Shown: in pieces, positions 52,578 to 63,581 of the stretch
Layout of the letters: every line of letters begins with the position of its first letter
Position numbering within the stretch: position 1 is the first letter of the stretch
From: Amyloporia xantha
Lineage: Eukaryota; Basidiomycota; Agaricomycetes; Polyporales; Adustoporiaceae
Direction of reading: 5' to 3'
Length of the DNA stretch: 64,000 nucleotides
Assembly (NCBI GenBank): GCA_036971615.1
Contig: JAYKKR010000021.1
Coordinates: forward strand, 372,001 to 436,000
Program-made: the position numbers and the translations under genes
The notes under the pieces: model-generated
The model's input: the letters and a program-made list of their open reading frames with translations, nothing else
Database searches by the model: none
What the model was told of the DNA's origin: nothing

Positions 52578-53049
52578 TCATTACTCATAGACACTTGAAG
52601 TGTATTCTATTGCCTTGAGCTCCTATGTAATGCTCGAGTCGTATTTCTCATGCGATATGGACTCCGTATTTGTGGATATGTATCATTACTTATTTTTCCT
52701 AGTATATAGTAGCGTTTGAGTCTTGGAATTTTCCTCAACATTTGATATACGAGATTTGCAACAGATATTGAAGCTACTGCTACTGTGCTGCTCCAAATGT
52801 GCAAACTTTGATTTAAGATGTCATTGCATAAGTTGCGGCGTCAACGGTCGGAGACTTTGCGGCTATGCTGCCCCGTCCAGCCACCTTTCTTTGTAGTCTT
52901 ACCTGCAATGTCTTGAATATCCAGTCCGTTGTATCTGAATTGCTATGTTGGTTTTGTCGTTCTTGTTGTCGCTGGTATCAGGACGACAACAGGAGGCGCC
53001 AGTGGTGAGGCAGTGTGATCACGACCACGTGCCATGGGGCCGACGCGAC
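52578..53049. other. Intergenic, ancestral 5' flank of RDH54
   Basis: Between the amidohydrolase stop and the first transposable element; ends with the 8-bp target-site duplication GACGCGAC (53042-53049). No gene seen. Confidence 0.5.
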
Positions 53050-53547
53050 AGGACCCCGGCGAATCCCCCAAGAGCCTCGATCCCATTTGGTCCGAAAATC
53101 GGCCAAATTTTCGAAAATGTTCGATCCAAAAGGCCGAATTTGGGGGGCGTAGGTCGAAATGTTCGGTGCCATAACGGTCCGAAATGTACCTCTCAGCCCG
53201 CATGTCCGATCCTATCAGGGCCGAAATCCGGCCAGTCCTGGCGCGGAAATGGACAGGCCGGTCAAGCCGACGGGCATCTCCTCAGACGCCTCTTCGGTCC
53301 CCTGCCGAATGCTCTTCCGTGATCCAGATGGCGTGCAGACGGCGCCGAACAATTCCAGCACCGCCCGATGAGCAGATCGGCCTTTTTTGCGAGGCTTTAG
53401 CGATTTTAAGAGGTTCGATCCCATTTGGGGCCGAAATCAGGCCTTTTGCCGCGAGGTTATGTGCCCAAAGTCCGAATTGGGCGTCGGGCGAGGTCCGAAC
53501 GAAGGACGATTTGGGATCGAGGCTCTTGGGGGATTCGCCGGGGTCCT
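53050..53547. mobile_element. Non-autonomous hAT-like DNA transposon (MITE), copy 1, 498 bp
   Basis: Perfect 36-bp terminal inverted repeats at 53050-53085 and 53512-53547 begin AGGACCCC and end GATCCCA. They are flanked by an exact 8-bp direct repeat GACGCGAC (53042-53049 and 53548-53555). Eight-bp target duplications are typical of hAT (and P) elements. The interior has no transposase frame; it holds repeated AATTTTCG/AATTTGG-type motifs next to both ends. The TIR matches that of the element at 58893-60129 at 28 of 36 positions. It sits 113 bp (from the end of the duplication) upstream of the RDH54 ATG. Confidence 0.9.
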
Positions 53548-53668
53548 GACGCGACGCCCTTCGTGACAAACGCGTCGCTGCACAACGTCGCGTCTTGGTC
53601 TTATTCCTTACTGTCACCAGTACTCACTACCTACTGACAGTCTGAAATCCTCTATAATTGAGATAAAT

Positions 53669-56600
53669 ATGCCTGCTTTTCAGAGTCCTCAAGTGGCAGC
53701 CCAGAAGCGAAAATCAGATGTTCATGATCTCAACACCGTCCAGCGAAAACGGCAAGCAGTAGAGATTGCTTCAGGAGGCCCCACAAATGGAATGACTGGA
53801 GGATGGCTCTCGGGAGAGCAGTATTGGATGGTGCAATGGTGCGTGACTTATATATGCGCTCTATCTTGCGTTTTTGAATATTGTACAGGAGAGCTCCTCA
53901 ATACAAGAAGCATAAGACTTGGGACGGAGATGCAGTGCTAGTGGTGAATGGCAATGCCTGCACGCTATATGACTCAGATGGAAAATTGTGATTAACTCCC
54001 AAAAACTACCGCATTATTGTATGATCAATACCTCAGAACAGGTTCACTACTGGGAAGCCTCATGGCATTGAAGGCGTCCACAAGATCGCCGAAGGCGCCA
54101 ACTTCACAGTAGGGAACAAAGACCTGGAGGTAGAACGTCCATTACAACGTTCGGAATTTCTGTCTGGCTCGTGCTTTGGAAACGGCACACTTTCTTCACC
54201 ACTCCCGGGTCTCTCAAGCTCTGGAGCGTCAACGAAGCAATTTACTCCTCTCAGACCCAAAGCAATGAATACATTCAAGACACCGTCTCGCGTCTCAACA
54301 GCTGGTTCTGGGAGGCAATCCGTACAATTAGAACCCGTCAACTTAGTCGCCCAGAAAGATGAGCCTGTCGTGAAAGCTAAGGTACAAGATTCATTCTGGA
54401 CTGCAAATTGGTGAGCCGAACTGCCGCCATATTCATGATTTATCTCAGACGTGGATAGGCGGAAACCACAGCAGAAGAAACACAAGACGTGGGACGGCGA
54501 TGCATTTGTCTCTCTTCGTTTTGAGAAGCTTACTCTGATATCAGAAAAGGGCAATATGTGAGTACACGCTTCCGATCGGTGTGTACTGACGCTCACGTCG
54601 GCGCATATAGTCTGGGTACGAAGAAGTGGGACGGCCTTCCTTTGTATAGTGGCTATCACACATTTGTTGGCAATAGGGAGGTAGAGTTGGATGCGCAGAT
54701 ATCAGAATCCGATCTACCAGCCGTAAATGGAGTCTCTGAGGAGCCAAGTATGGACCTCGACCTGTGCAGTCCTCCTGAATCGCAAGCACATTCGTCGTTT
54801 TTGTTACGTGGCCGGAAAGAGGCCAACGTCACAAGCACCGGCATACCCTCTGTAGACTCACCCGCGGCTTTGCAGAAGTTCATCCCACCTTCTTCGTTCT
54901 ACGGGAAAGCACCAGCCAAACAAAAGCCGAATGGCCCTTTGTATGATGGTGATTGCATCCGATGCGGTGGCTTTCTGACTTTCTCTTGACAGGCATGATC
55001 CGAACGCTGAGGGAGCCGTCGTTATGAAGGTGCCCTCGAAGGAGCACGCGGCGAAGTACAACAAGAAGTGCGTATGCCGATTTCAGTCATAACTTCTTTT
55101 TTCCTCATATGTCAAATTGTCATCTCAGGAATTTGCCCATTGTGGACGTGGTCATTGATCCGATTCTTGCGAGGCGTCTTCGACCACATCAGATAGAAGG
55201 TATCTTTTTTGACCACTTGTCACTCAGTAATGCGCTGATCTTTCATGTGCACATAGGCGTTAAGTTCCTGTATGAATGTGTAATGGGACTAAGGAAGCAT
55301 GAAGGTAACGGCTGTATTCTAGCCGACGAGATGTATATACTTCTCTGCTCTCATTGTCTGGATCTCGAAGACTAATGATGTTTTAAGGGGTATGGGCAAG
55401 ACTCTACAGGTAAGGTCCGCAAGTCTCTCAATTGGAACTTGGGTCGACTAATGTACTACATAGACAATTACTCTCTGCTGGACTTTACTAAGTAAGCTCT
55501 ATCACCGAGTCGCGGCCGCCGATTGACCTCGGCTCCGTCATACTTCTTACAGAACAGACACCATATGCTGGCGCTGGACCTGTTGTCGGCAAAATCCTCA
55601 TTGTATGCCCTGTTACGCTGATCAATGTGAGTGTGCATCTGTATATGTTCCAGGGTGACTAAGATCCGCTGCGTTTTTCCACCTCTCCAATGTAGAATTG
55701 GAAAAACGAATTTCACAAATGGTTGGCATTGTCAGAGGTACCGAAAGTCCAGCTGATAACGTGGAACCTAGGCTCGGAAAGGACAGAGTTGGTGTGTTTG
55801 TGGGGGACAAGGATAAAGCCGCGATCAAACAGTTCATAAACTCGTAAGAAGACTATCCATCGTTCTCCGTGATGTGTCGGAGATTCTCACGTACCTTCTA
55901 TCTCAGGAGGATCCATCAAGTACTCGTTATTGGCTATGAGCGCCTGCGCACTGTAATGTGAGCCTTCGCTCTATTGCTGTGATAATCTGTCATTGATAGT
56001 AGTATTGCTTATTTGATAGCTCCGACTTAGCGTATTGCAAGTAAGCTTGCAATTTGCGTCGGATATCAAATATAATCAGTTAATCTGCATTGTCTAGTCC
56101 TCCTATTGGGTTGATTATCTGCGATGAAGGTAGGTCGGCTATAAACTAGTATGACCATGGTCCCGAATTTCACGCTGCTATCTCAAGGTCATAGGCTTAA
56201 ATCAGCAAATAACAAGACATCTACGATGTTCGAAGCGCTCCGGACACCTCGGAGGATTATTCTTTCTGGAACGCCAATTCAGAACGACCTGAGCGAATTT
56301 CACGCAATGGTGGATCTTATCTCATTTGACCATTTGCAAATTGCTGATGGTCTGTTTATAATTCGACCAGGCTGACTTCTGTAACCCCGGTCTGTTAGGT
56401 AATTCAATTTTGTTTCTCACGAATGTTCTCCGCCTGACCCAGAACCACCCGAGATGACTACAATACCTTCCGTCGGGTCTACGAGGTGCCGATCTTGAAG
56501 AGCCGTGCTCCCGGATCCTCCTCGAAAGAAACAGAGCTCGGCGAGGCGAGATCTGCACAAGTACGAGCCATCAATTCGTCATGTCCACATGTTACATTGT

Positions 56601-58686
56601 AGTGCTGATCTCGTGTTGAAGCTTTCCGCAATCGCCCGGAGCTTCGTTCTCAGGCGGGATGCAACTATTCTAAAAAAGTATCTTCCGCCTAAACGTAAGC
56701 TTCCCGTGTTTTATCGCTCGGAAACTGCTCCTTCATCCGTTGATTGTCCCCATAGATGAATATGTTGTTTTCGTCACACCTACCAAGCTTCAGCTCGCTA
56801 TATTCAACCAAATTCTGACGGCAGACAAGCTAGACAATCTTGTCAGGAACTCGACGGCCGAGTCGCTTGCCTTGATCAATTTGCTGACCAAGATCAGTAA
56901 CAGTCCCATCCTGCTTAAGGCAACACTTGATCAGGCAAAGAACAAAGGTGACCGGGGTGGGGACATGATCAAAAGGAATGCTGTTGAAGAAGCCATCAAG
57001 TTGCTGCCGGAGCGGGCAAAGGTGGAGGACGCTTCTCTGAGTGGTGAGATTCAAAGTGTTCTTGACACCTACTATATACTGACGATGCGGCAGGCAAACT
57101 CACCGCACTTGCAAATCTGCTTCAGGCACTGCGCGAGGTCAGTCTTGCTTGTCATATTGCTGAACTTGCATTTGACGGTGATCGCAGCACACGGATGAGA
57201 AATGCATCATCGTTTCGCATTATACATCCACACTCAACATCGTCGAAGCTTATTGCAAAAAGCAGTCATACACCTATCATCGCCTAGACGGGTAGGTTTT
57301 CCTCATTTAGACGTCATTGGCAGCGAGCCCACTATCCTTTGTGTAGACAGACCCCTGCGTCGAAGAGACAGGAATATGTCAACGAATTCAACAAAGCCCC
57401 CCAGGTGAAGCGATGTGGGTCCCAAAAGTTTCTAGATTTTGTATCTTCCCTAAAATTCCGGGTAGTTATTTTCCTACTCAGTTCCAAGGCGGGAGGTGTA
57501 GGCTTGAATTTGATCGGCGCTTCAAGGCTCTGTCTCATTGATTCAGATTGGAACCCGAGGTGAGCGTGTAACCTGAGCCGCACTGATAATCAAATTCACG
57601 CTTGTACTAGTCATGATTTACAGTCTATGGCTCGGATTCATCGGTATGTCAAGCGTATTTTTGATTTTTCCACGCCTCATTCACTTGGCATACAGCGATG
57701 GACAAAAGCGCCCTGTGTTTATATATCGCTTCTTGACCGCCGGTACCATTGATGGTAGGCTGAACAACGGTTTATATCGTCTGCTGAGCCTAAGCTTCCA
57801 TGTCACTGCAGAGAAAATATATCAGCGACAAGTGACCAAGTTGGGTCTAAGTGACTGTAAGTCTAATAGTAATCATCTGTGTATGATGTTCTTACTTTCT
57901 CATAGCGTTGATGGGCAATGTACGTGCAACGGCCTCTGCTGCATATTTATTTACGCAAAGCCGGCTATAGGGGAGCTCTGACTCTAAATCAGATTCATTC
58001 ACACGCAAGGATGTGAGCACAGAGCTATCACCTCTTTTAAGCTATTCGATTGACCTTCGTGACTGATTCAGTTGCGCGACATCTTCACCATACATCCACA
58101 CACAGCTTGCCATACTCACGATTTACTGGAGTGCCCATGTGATTCTGCGGACGGTCAAGCAGCCCTAGGTAGATTGAGAGACGACATCGAGGGCGCCGAG
58201 GATATTGACGGAGACGGAAGCGAGGATGAAGGTCCTGTGAGCTTCACGGTTGCTTCTCAGGTCAAGCCAGAACAGATAGAAAAGATGGACCGGGCGGTAT
58301 GTGTTTTGATCTGACCTGCAGTCCGAGTCGAGGCCCTGATCAAGTGACGGACACAGTACATGAAGCAGAAAAAGGCTCAGCTGGCGGCTCTGGGCGAGTG
58401 GACTCACATCAACTGCCTCAAGCGCGACGCTCGCGAACAAGTGCAGGATGACATCCTCGGAGATATGCTCTTCATTCCGGAGACGAAAAAGAAACTAAGT
58501 TCTTCTACTAGTCAGTCCAGAGTAAACAGTTTGCTCGAGGCAGTTGATTTGGAGAATGTTTTGGCTGCGACCGCTCCTGCCATGAGCGTGGATGACGTTC
58601 CCGGAGGTACTATCTCTTTTCTATTCGAGCGAGGATCCAAGGCGGCTGTGGACGAAGAGGGGAAGGATGAGGACAATGACTCTTAG
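53669..58686 (+). CDS. rdh54: RDH54/RAD54B-type SNF2 ATPase (homologous recombination)
   Basis: 31 exons sum to 3342 nt (1113 aa) with all phases consistent. Larger exons are 53669-53838, 53889-53987, 54042-54410, 54459-54557, 54611-54940, 56188-56309, 56454-56560, 56756-57043, 57347-57559, 58072-58296 and 58357-58686. The protein is a dsDNA translocase that partners Rad51/Dmc1. The N-terminal part holds two copies of the [10 protein letters not shown] motif, then [20 protein letters not shown] and the SNF2 motor. Motif I is ILADEMGMGKT (Lys434, split by an intron), motif II CDEGH (537-540), motif [13 protein letters not shown], then [20 protein letters not shown], and motif [15 protein letters not shown]. 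The C-terminus ([23 protein letters not shown]) is specific to Rdh54 rather than Rad54. The stretch [14 protein letters not shown] is an extra segment that could hide an unrecognised intron. Confidence 0.9.
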
Positions 58687-58892
58687 ATCTCTTTAACTAT
58701 TATGTACGAAGTGTCTGTAGCATGTCCTACATTCAGGACATTTAGCGACTTCAGACCATATTTGAAGGATACCTGGAGTTCGAATACTCACTGGCATTCT
58801 TGCCCCGCGATGGCGTCGTTGCCGCGTGCACGTGCTCCACTGTCACACCAACAGTGCGTGTGACAGGACGTGTCAACTCCGCGTGGCTTAAC
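58687..58892. other. Spacer between RDH54 stop and second transposable element
   Basis: 3' flank of RDH54 and pre-insertion upstream sequence of GEN1. It contains a short inverted repeat (CACTGTCACACCAACAGTG near 58838) and ends with the target-site duplication GGCTTAAC (58885-58892). Confidence 0.5.
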
Positions 58893-60129
58893 AGGACCCC
58901 CGAAAATCCCCTAAGAGGTCCGATCCCGCTGGTGCCCAATTTTGGGGGTCGCATTTGGGCCAAATTTGGGGATTTGGCATCTAAGGTCCCAAAAAAGGGC
59001 CAAATTTGGGGGTTTATGGGGATCGAACTTCAAATAAGCGCCGACAGCACCTGGGACTAGTCTCCGTTGCTGACTAATCAGAAATGGATGACATTCGCCG
59101 GTGCACGGATGTATTTTCCCTTTTAGGGTAGCTACACCAGTATTGCGTGGCCCATACTATAAGTGCCCCTGGGTTTATAATTGAGACAGTGTTTATAAAT
59201 CCAGTCTAGCTCCATCTACAACCACTCAAAAAACATGAAACTTGGTTTACAAATACTTTTGACTATTTCAAAGAAGACTGCCTACTCAGAATCACGAAAT
59301 TGTGCGTGGACTGTAAATGAGACACATCGCAAGGCGCGATTTACACCTCGAAGCTCCCATTTCGAGCATAGATCGCCGTATCGAGCTAGATCCTGTTAGC
59401 CAAAAAATCTGGAACTTTTGTGTGGTCTTCGTATGCAATATACGGCCAAGCCCATGTACTTTTCTTGTTTCCTTGTGTTCACATTTGTTGTCATTGATGC
59501 CCTCGCTCATGGAGCGTTACAACTGGATACATGCGCGTGATGGTTTAGATCTCCGCCGTAAACCTCGCAGGGACGCGCCACAATCACTGCAGTGCATGCC
59601 GACCGGAGTTGTGCCCCTGCCGTCGTGACACATGTGACCCAAATTATAAACACTGGTATTTTTGCCTACATGTCGCACCGGAAGACATCCGAGAACAGAA
59701 CAACGATGCCAGCTGCTATCATTGTTAGCTAGGTTTCTAGAGCGGAAGGAGATGCATCAACTCGTATAAATTTCATATGCGTATGTGGAGCGGATGTGTA
59801 GCTATAGCATGAATATCGAAAACCGTTATAAACCCAGGTCCACTGATAGTATGGCCGAAAATAGTCGTTCGGTTCTGTTATATGCACGGCCAGACTCCGG
59901 GACAGTCATGCTTGAGTCGCCGACCCATCGGACGACGCGATTTTTGGGGGTCCCGGGACCGAACCTCCCTCGAGATGCCAGGTTTTTGGGGGTCTTAGGC
60001 ATACAACATTTCCAGTTTTCGAGGCCCAATTTTGGGGATTTGGACAAATTCGGATCGAACATTTCGCTCCCGGAGGGCCCTTTTTTGGGGGTCCGGGATC
60101 GGACCTCTTAGGGGATTTTCGGGGGTCCT
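58893..60129. mobile_element. Non-autonomous hAT-like DNA transposon, copy 2, 1237 bp
   Basis: Perfect 36-bp terminal inverted repeats at 58893-58928 and 60094-60129 start AGGACCCC and end GATCCCG. They are flanked by an exact 8-bp direct repeat GGCTTAAC (58885-58892 and 60130-60137). Subterminal regions on both sides carry many copies of TTTTGGGGGTC and CCAATTTTGGGG / CCAAATTTGGGG, motifs of the kind hAT transposases bind. No transposase frame is present; interior frames (59317-59628 and others) are featureless. Same family as copy 1 but larger inside. It ends 79 bp before the GEN1 ATG (71 bp beyond the duplication). Confidence 0.9.
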
Positions 60130-60208
60130 GGCTTAACGTTTTGATGTCGAAGTCGAGTTCGCTTATTTTCGGTGGTTCTCTCATTGACGCCGCTTCTAAA
60201 GACGCGAC

Positions 60209-63164
60209 ATGGGCGTACAGCGCCTATGGGAGGTAGTTCTCACCCTCGTCTTTCCACTGTTCTACGTTGATCACATTCAAACACTTTCCAGGTTTTGAAC
60301 AAAGCTGGACAATCACGCGCACTTGCTCACCTGGCTGTCGTCGATGGGTTTGAAAAGAACGAATCGAGCAGGCGCGCCTACCGCGTCGGAATAGATGCCA
60401 GTATCTGGTACCAACATGCAGAGTTCAGCAAGGGAGGAGAGAATCCGGAGCTCCGCCTATTCTTCTATCGGCTGCGAAGCCTCGCCATGTTGCCACTCAT
60501 TCCTTTGTTCGTGTTTGACGGCCGAGAAAGGCCCAAGGTTAAGCGAGGAAGCAAGATGGGAAAGTCTGGCTCCCACAATATGACAGCGGGTGTCAAAAAA
60601 CTACTGGATCACTTCGGCATGGAGTGGCGCATGGTAGGTCCCTGTTTATGACAGGCCGAACACTGATCCAACCTGACGTGTTTCTCCAGGCCTTGGGAGA
60701 AGCCGAGGCTGAACTTGCCTACCTTAATAGAGAGGGAGTTATTGATGCTGTCCTGACTGACGACGTAGACACCCTCGTGTTCGGTGCTCGGACCATCATC
60801 AGAAAGTAAGTGCGCACGTAGTACGCAATGTTGCTTACTACTAAGAGACGCTGGGCACATAGCTCGAGCTTGAATCTGACAGGGAACAGGGCGAACCCCG
60901 CACGCAACTCCGAAGGCAAACCGAGCAAATATCATGTCATGATATTTTCTGCCGAGACAATCCAGACACACCCGGATGTCCGCATGTCCAGGGGAGGCCT
61001 GATCCTATTTGCTCTCCTATGCGGAGGAGACTACGACACGGCGGTAGGTCCACAATTTATGTTCCCACACGCATATTGATCGGGTGATTTGCAGGGCATC
61101 AAAGGGATTGGCCCGCAGATCGCCCATGCGCTGGCGCAGCTGGGCTTCGGCGATCGACTGCTCACAGCGTTTGAAAGGCGCCACGAAGAGAGCTTCCCTA
61201 CGTTCGTGGCACGATGGCGCACGGAAATCAACACAGAGCTGCACACGAATGCTCATAAGCTTCTGCGCAGCTCATATCCTTCTCTCTCCTTGCCCAACAA
61301 CTTTCCAGACATGACGGTACTGGAGAACTACGCCGACCCGGTCTGCAGCGCGCGCGTCGGGCGCCGAGGCGGGGGGACCTTGCGAGACAACGGCGAGCTG
61401 AGTCTGCCTAGGCTAGCCGGCTTTTGCGAGGACCACTTTGGTGAGTGGGGCTACCGCTCGGCGATTATCAAGCGCTTCCGCGACCTGATATGGGAGGCGG
61501 CCGTGATGCGTGTTCTGCGGCGCGCGGCCCTTGAGTCGGATGAGCAAGAAAGGAATAAACGCATCGAAGCTGGGAGGACTGATACTACCATTCGGGGACC
61601 CCTGAAGCCTTCCAGAGGTGAAGGCGTGGGCACGCCTGCTGCATTGGTGAAGAAGTACCTGAACCCGAGCGAAGTCGACCGCCGGGCTGCTGCGTTCGTT
61701 AGACGCGACAATCCAGCGCCGCGTGCTGCGATCGAACCTGATCCCAATCCTCTCATCAAGAAGATCGTCGGGTCTCGTCGCCATGTCTCCACTGATCACA
61801 TGTTGGAGTATCGCGTCGAGGTAGACCCTGCTCAGCTGATCGCCTTGGCGGAATCTGGAATCAGAGGGAAGCATAAGGAGCCCGCAGGAAACACCAGGTC
61901 GTCCACGCATGACGACGACCTTCCGGAGTTTCTTTTGGGCAGCTCTCAAGACGGTTCCCAGAGCGCGGAAAAGGGTTCGAAGAAGCCGCCTCCTGATCCA
62001 CACAGCGTAATGCGAGTTTGGCTTCCAGCGTCGGTCATGCGCCAGGTGCACCCGGGACTTGTAGAGGACTTCGAGGCCGCAGAGGAGGCTAAGCGCGGGA
62101 AGAAGAACGCAGCGGGGAAGCGTAAAAAGAACAGGGAAGAGGACAATGTTGAAAGGGGCACCGACTCTGATGCCGGAGGCTCTCGTGTGAGACCTACAAA
62201 GAGACAGGCTAGGAAGCCAGCCGATCATGTCGGAGAGCCGGAGGGCCTCCCCAGCCGTGACCCGGAGGCCGAATCAAACCCTGCCAGCAGAAATCATACA
62301 GCTATTCCAGAAATCAGCATATTAGCAGAGTCGTCCTTGCCACTTCGAAAGTGTGGCTTCTTATTCACATTTCCGGATCCCGACGATGACGACCAGGTTA
62401 TCACCGACGATGACGACCAGACTGCTGTGCTCAGTGCAGGTGAAGCTTTGGGACACCATGCTGAGGATGACAGTGCTCCGGTAGATCCTCCCTTGGCTCG
62501 ATACGCGAAGAGCAAGGGAAAGTCGAGAGCAACTACGAGGCGTTCATCCGCCACATCTGCGCTTGCAGACGACATGTCTCTGGGCGATGATGACTGGGAG
62601 GAGGCAGGTCCGCCTGACAAGTACGCCGTGTTCATGGATCGTATCTTAGGCGTTATTCCTGGACCGATCAAGGGCAAGAAAGCATCTGCGAAATCAAAGA
62701 GACAGAGAGCTTCAGGATCGGCGAATCACGCGGGATCTAGCCGTGCTTCTACGAAACGAAGGAAGACGATGCATGGCGGTATAGAGGCCGCTGAATTCCC
62801 TCCGCTCCCGCCACTGGATCGTGCAAGTCATGTAGCGTCATATCCAACTGTCGGGGTGTCGGACTACCTGCCACCGCGAATATCTACCCCTCTTCGAGAC
62901 AGCTCACCTGTGGCTGCCCCGTTTCCGTTCCCTTCACCTTTGGTACGTCCCTCTCAGAGCATTCCTTGGGGCGCGGGAAAGGCTAGCGACTCCGACATCA
63001 TTGAAATCGACAGTGACCCAGAAGATATAGCTTCGTCAGCCAAGTTCACTGCTTCACGGAAACGCTACCTCCCGATGACCGAACCATCCTCTTCGCAAGA
63101 TAGCGCACTGAGCTTTGGAGGGTTTCTTGAGGATGCAGATATCATTATTGATCTTACTAGGTGA
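60209..63164 (+). CDS. gen1: GEN1/YEN1-type Holliday-junction resolvase (XPG/Rad2 nuclease)
   Basis: Five exons: 60209-60232, 60292-60633, 60690-60805, 60863-61043, 61095-63164. They sum to 2733 nt (910 aa). The first exon encodes only MGVQRLWE, the conserved XPG N-terminus. The XPG-N domain has RVGIDASIW (Asp43) and LFVFDG (Asp84). The XPG-I domain has ALGEAEAEL (Glu126, Glu128) and AVLTDDVDTLVFG (Asp147, Asp149). GGDYDTAGIKGIGP is the helix-two-turn-helix. A chromodomain-like stretch may follow (around HMLEYRVEVDPAQL). The C-terminal 400 residues are disordered and charged with basic patches (KRGKKNAAGKRKKNREE). The tail has IIEID (856-860) and the final IIIDLTR, resembling SUMO-interaction motifs. 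GEN1 cuts four-way junctions symmetrically, resolving recombination intermediates. All acidic catalytic residues are present. Confidence 0.92.
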
Positions 63165-63488
63165 TTGGCAACGTGTTCGAGGAGTACAATTTCGGCACCT
63201 GAGGGTGTCTGCGTTACAATATGCTCAGCTAGTCATCATATATTCCCATCTATCGTCTCATTGATATGTATCCCTTATTCTAGTTGTGCGTCTTGTATCC
63301 GCTGAATACGTACCACTTGTCATTCGACGTTCTTGTAGCTTAGCGGCAACGTTAAACATTTATAATCGTAGCTGGATAACTCAGCGGCGGCCCAGTGCCT
63401 GCATATGATACACATCGTACGTCCGTAACATCGACTTGGGCAAAGCCTGTTACCATTTATTAAGTACTAAGTTTGCTCCACGAACAAA
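63165..63488. other. Intergenic
   Basis: 3' flank of GEN1 and upstream region of tRNA-Cys; nothing else recognised. Confidence 0.5.
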
Positions 63489-63572
63489 GGTCCTATAGCT
63501 CAGTGGTAGAGCATACGATTGCAGCGCTGCGCTATAATCGTGTTGTCGCGTGTTCGAACCACGCTGGGACCT
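63489..63572 (+). tRNA. tRNA-Cys(GCA) with intron
   Basis: Acceptor stem GGTCCTA pairs with TGGGACC, discriminator T. The D arm is GCTC-AGTGGTA-GAGC (A box). Anticodon GCA is at 63521-63523 in an anticodon stem TACGA/TCGTG, with an intron of about 12 nt after position 37. The T arm GCGTG-TTCGAAC-CACGC is the B box. The GCA anticodon assigns cysteine. Confidence 0.92.
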
Positions 63573-63576
63573 CTGC

Positions 63577-63581
63577 TTTTT
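63577..63581 (+). terminator. Pol III terminator of tRNA-Cys
   Basis: TTTTT starting 5 nt after the mature tRNA end, the normal RNA polymerase III termination signal. Confidence 0.75.
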
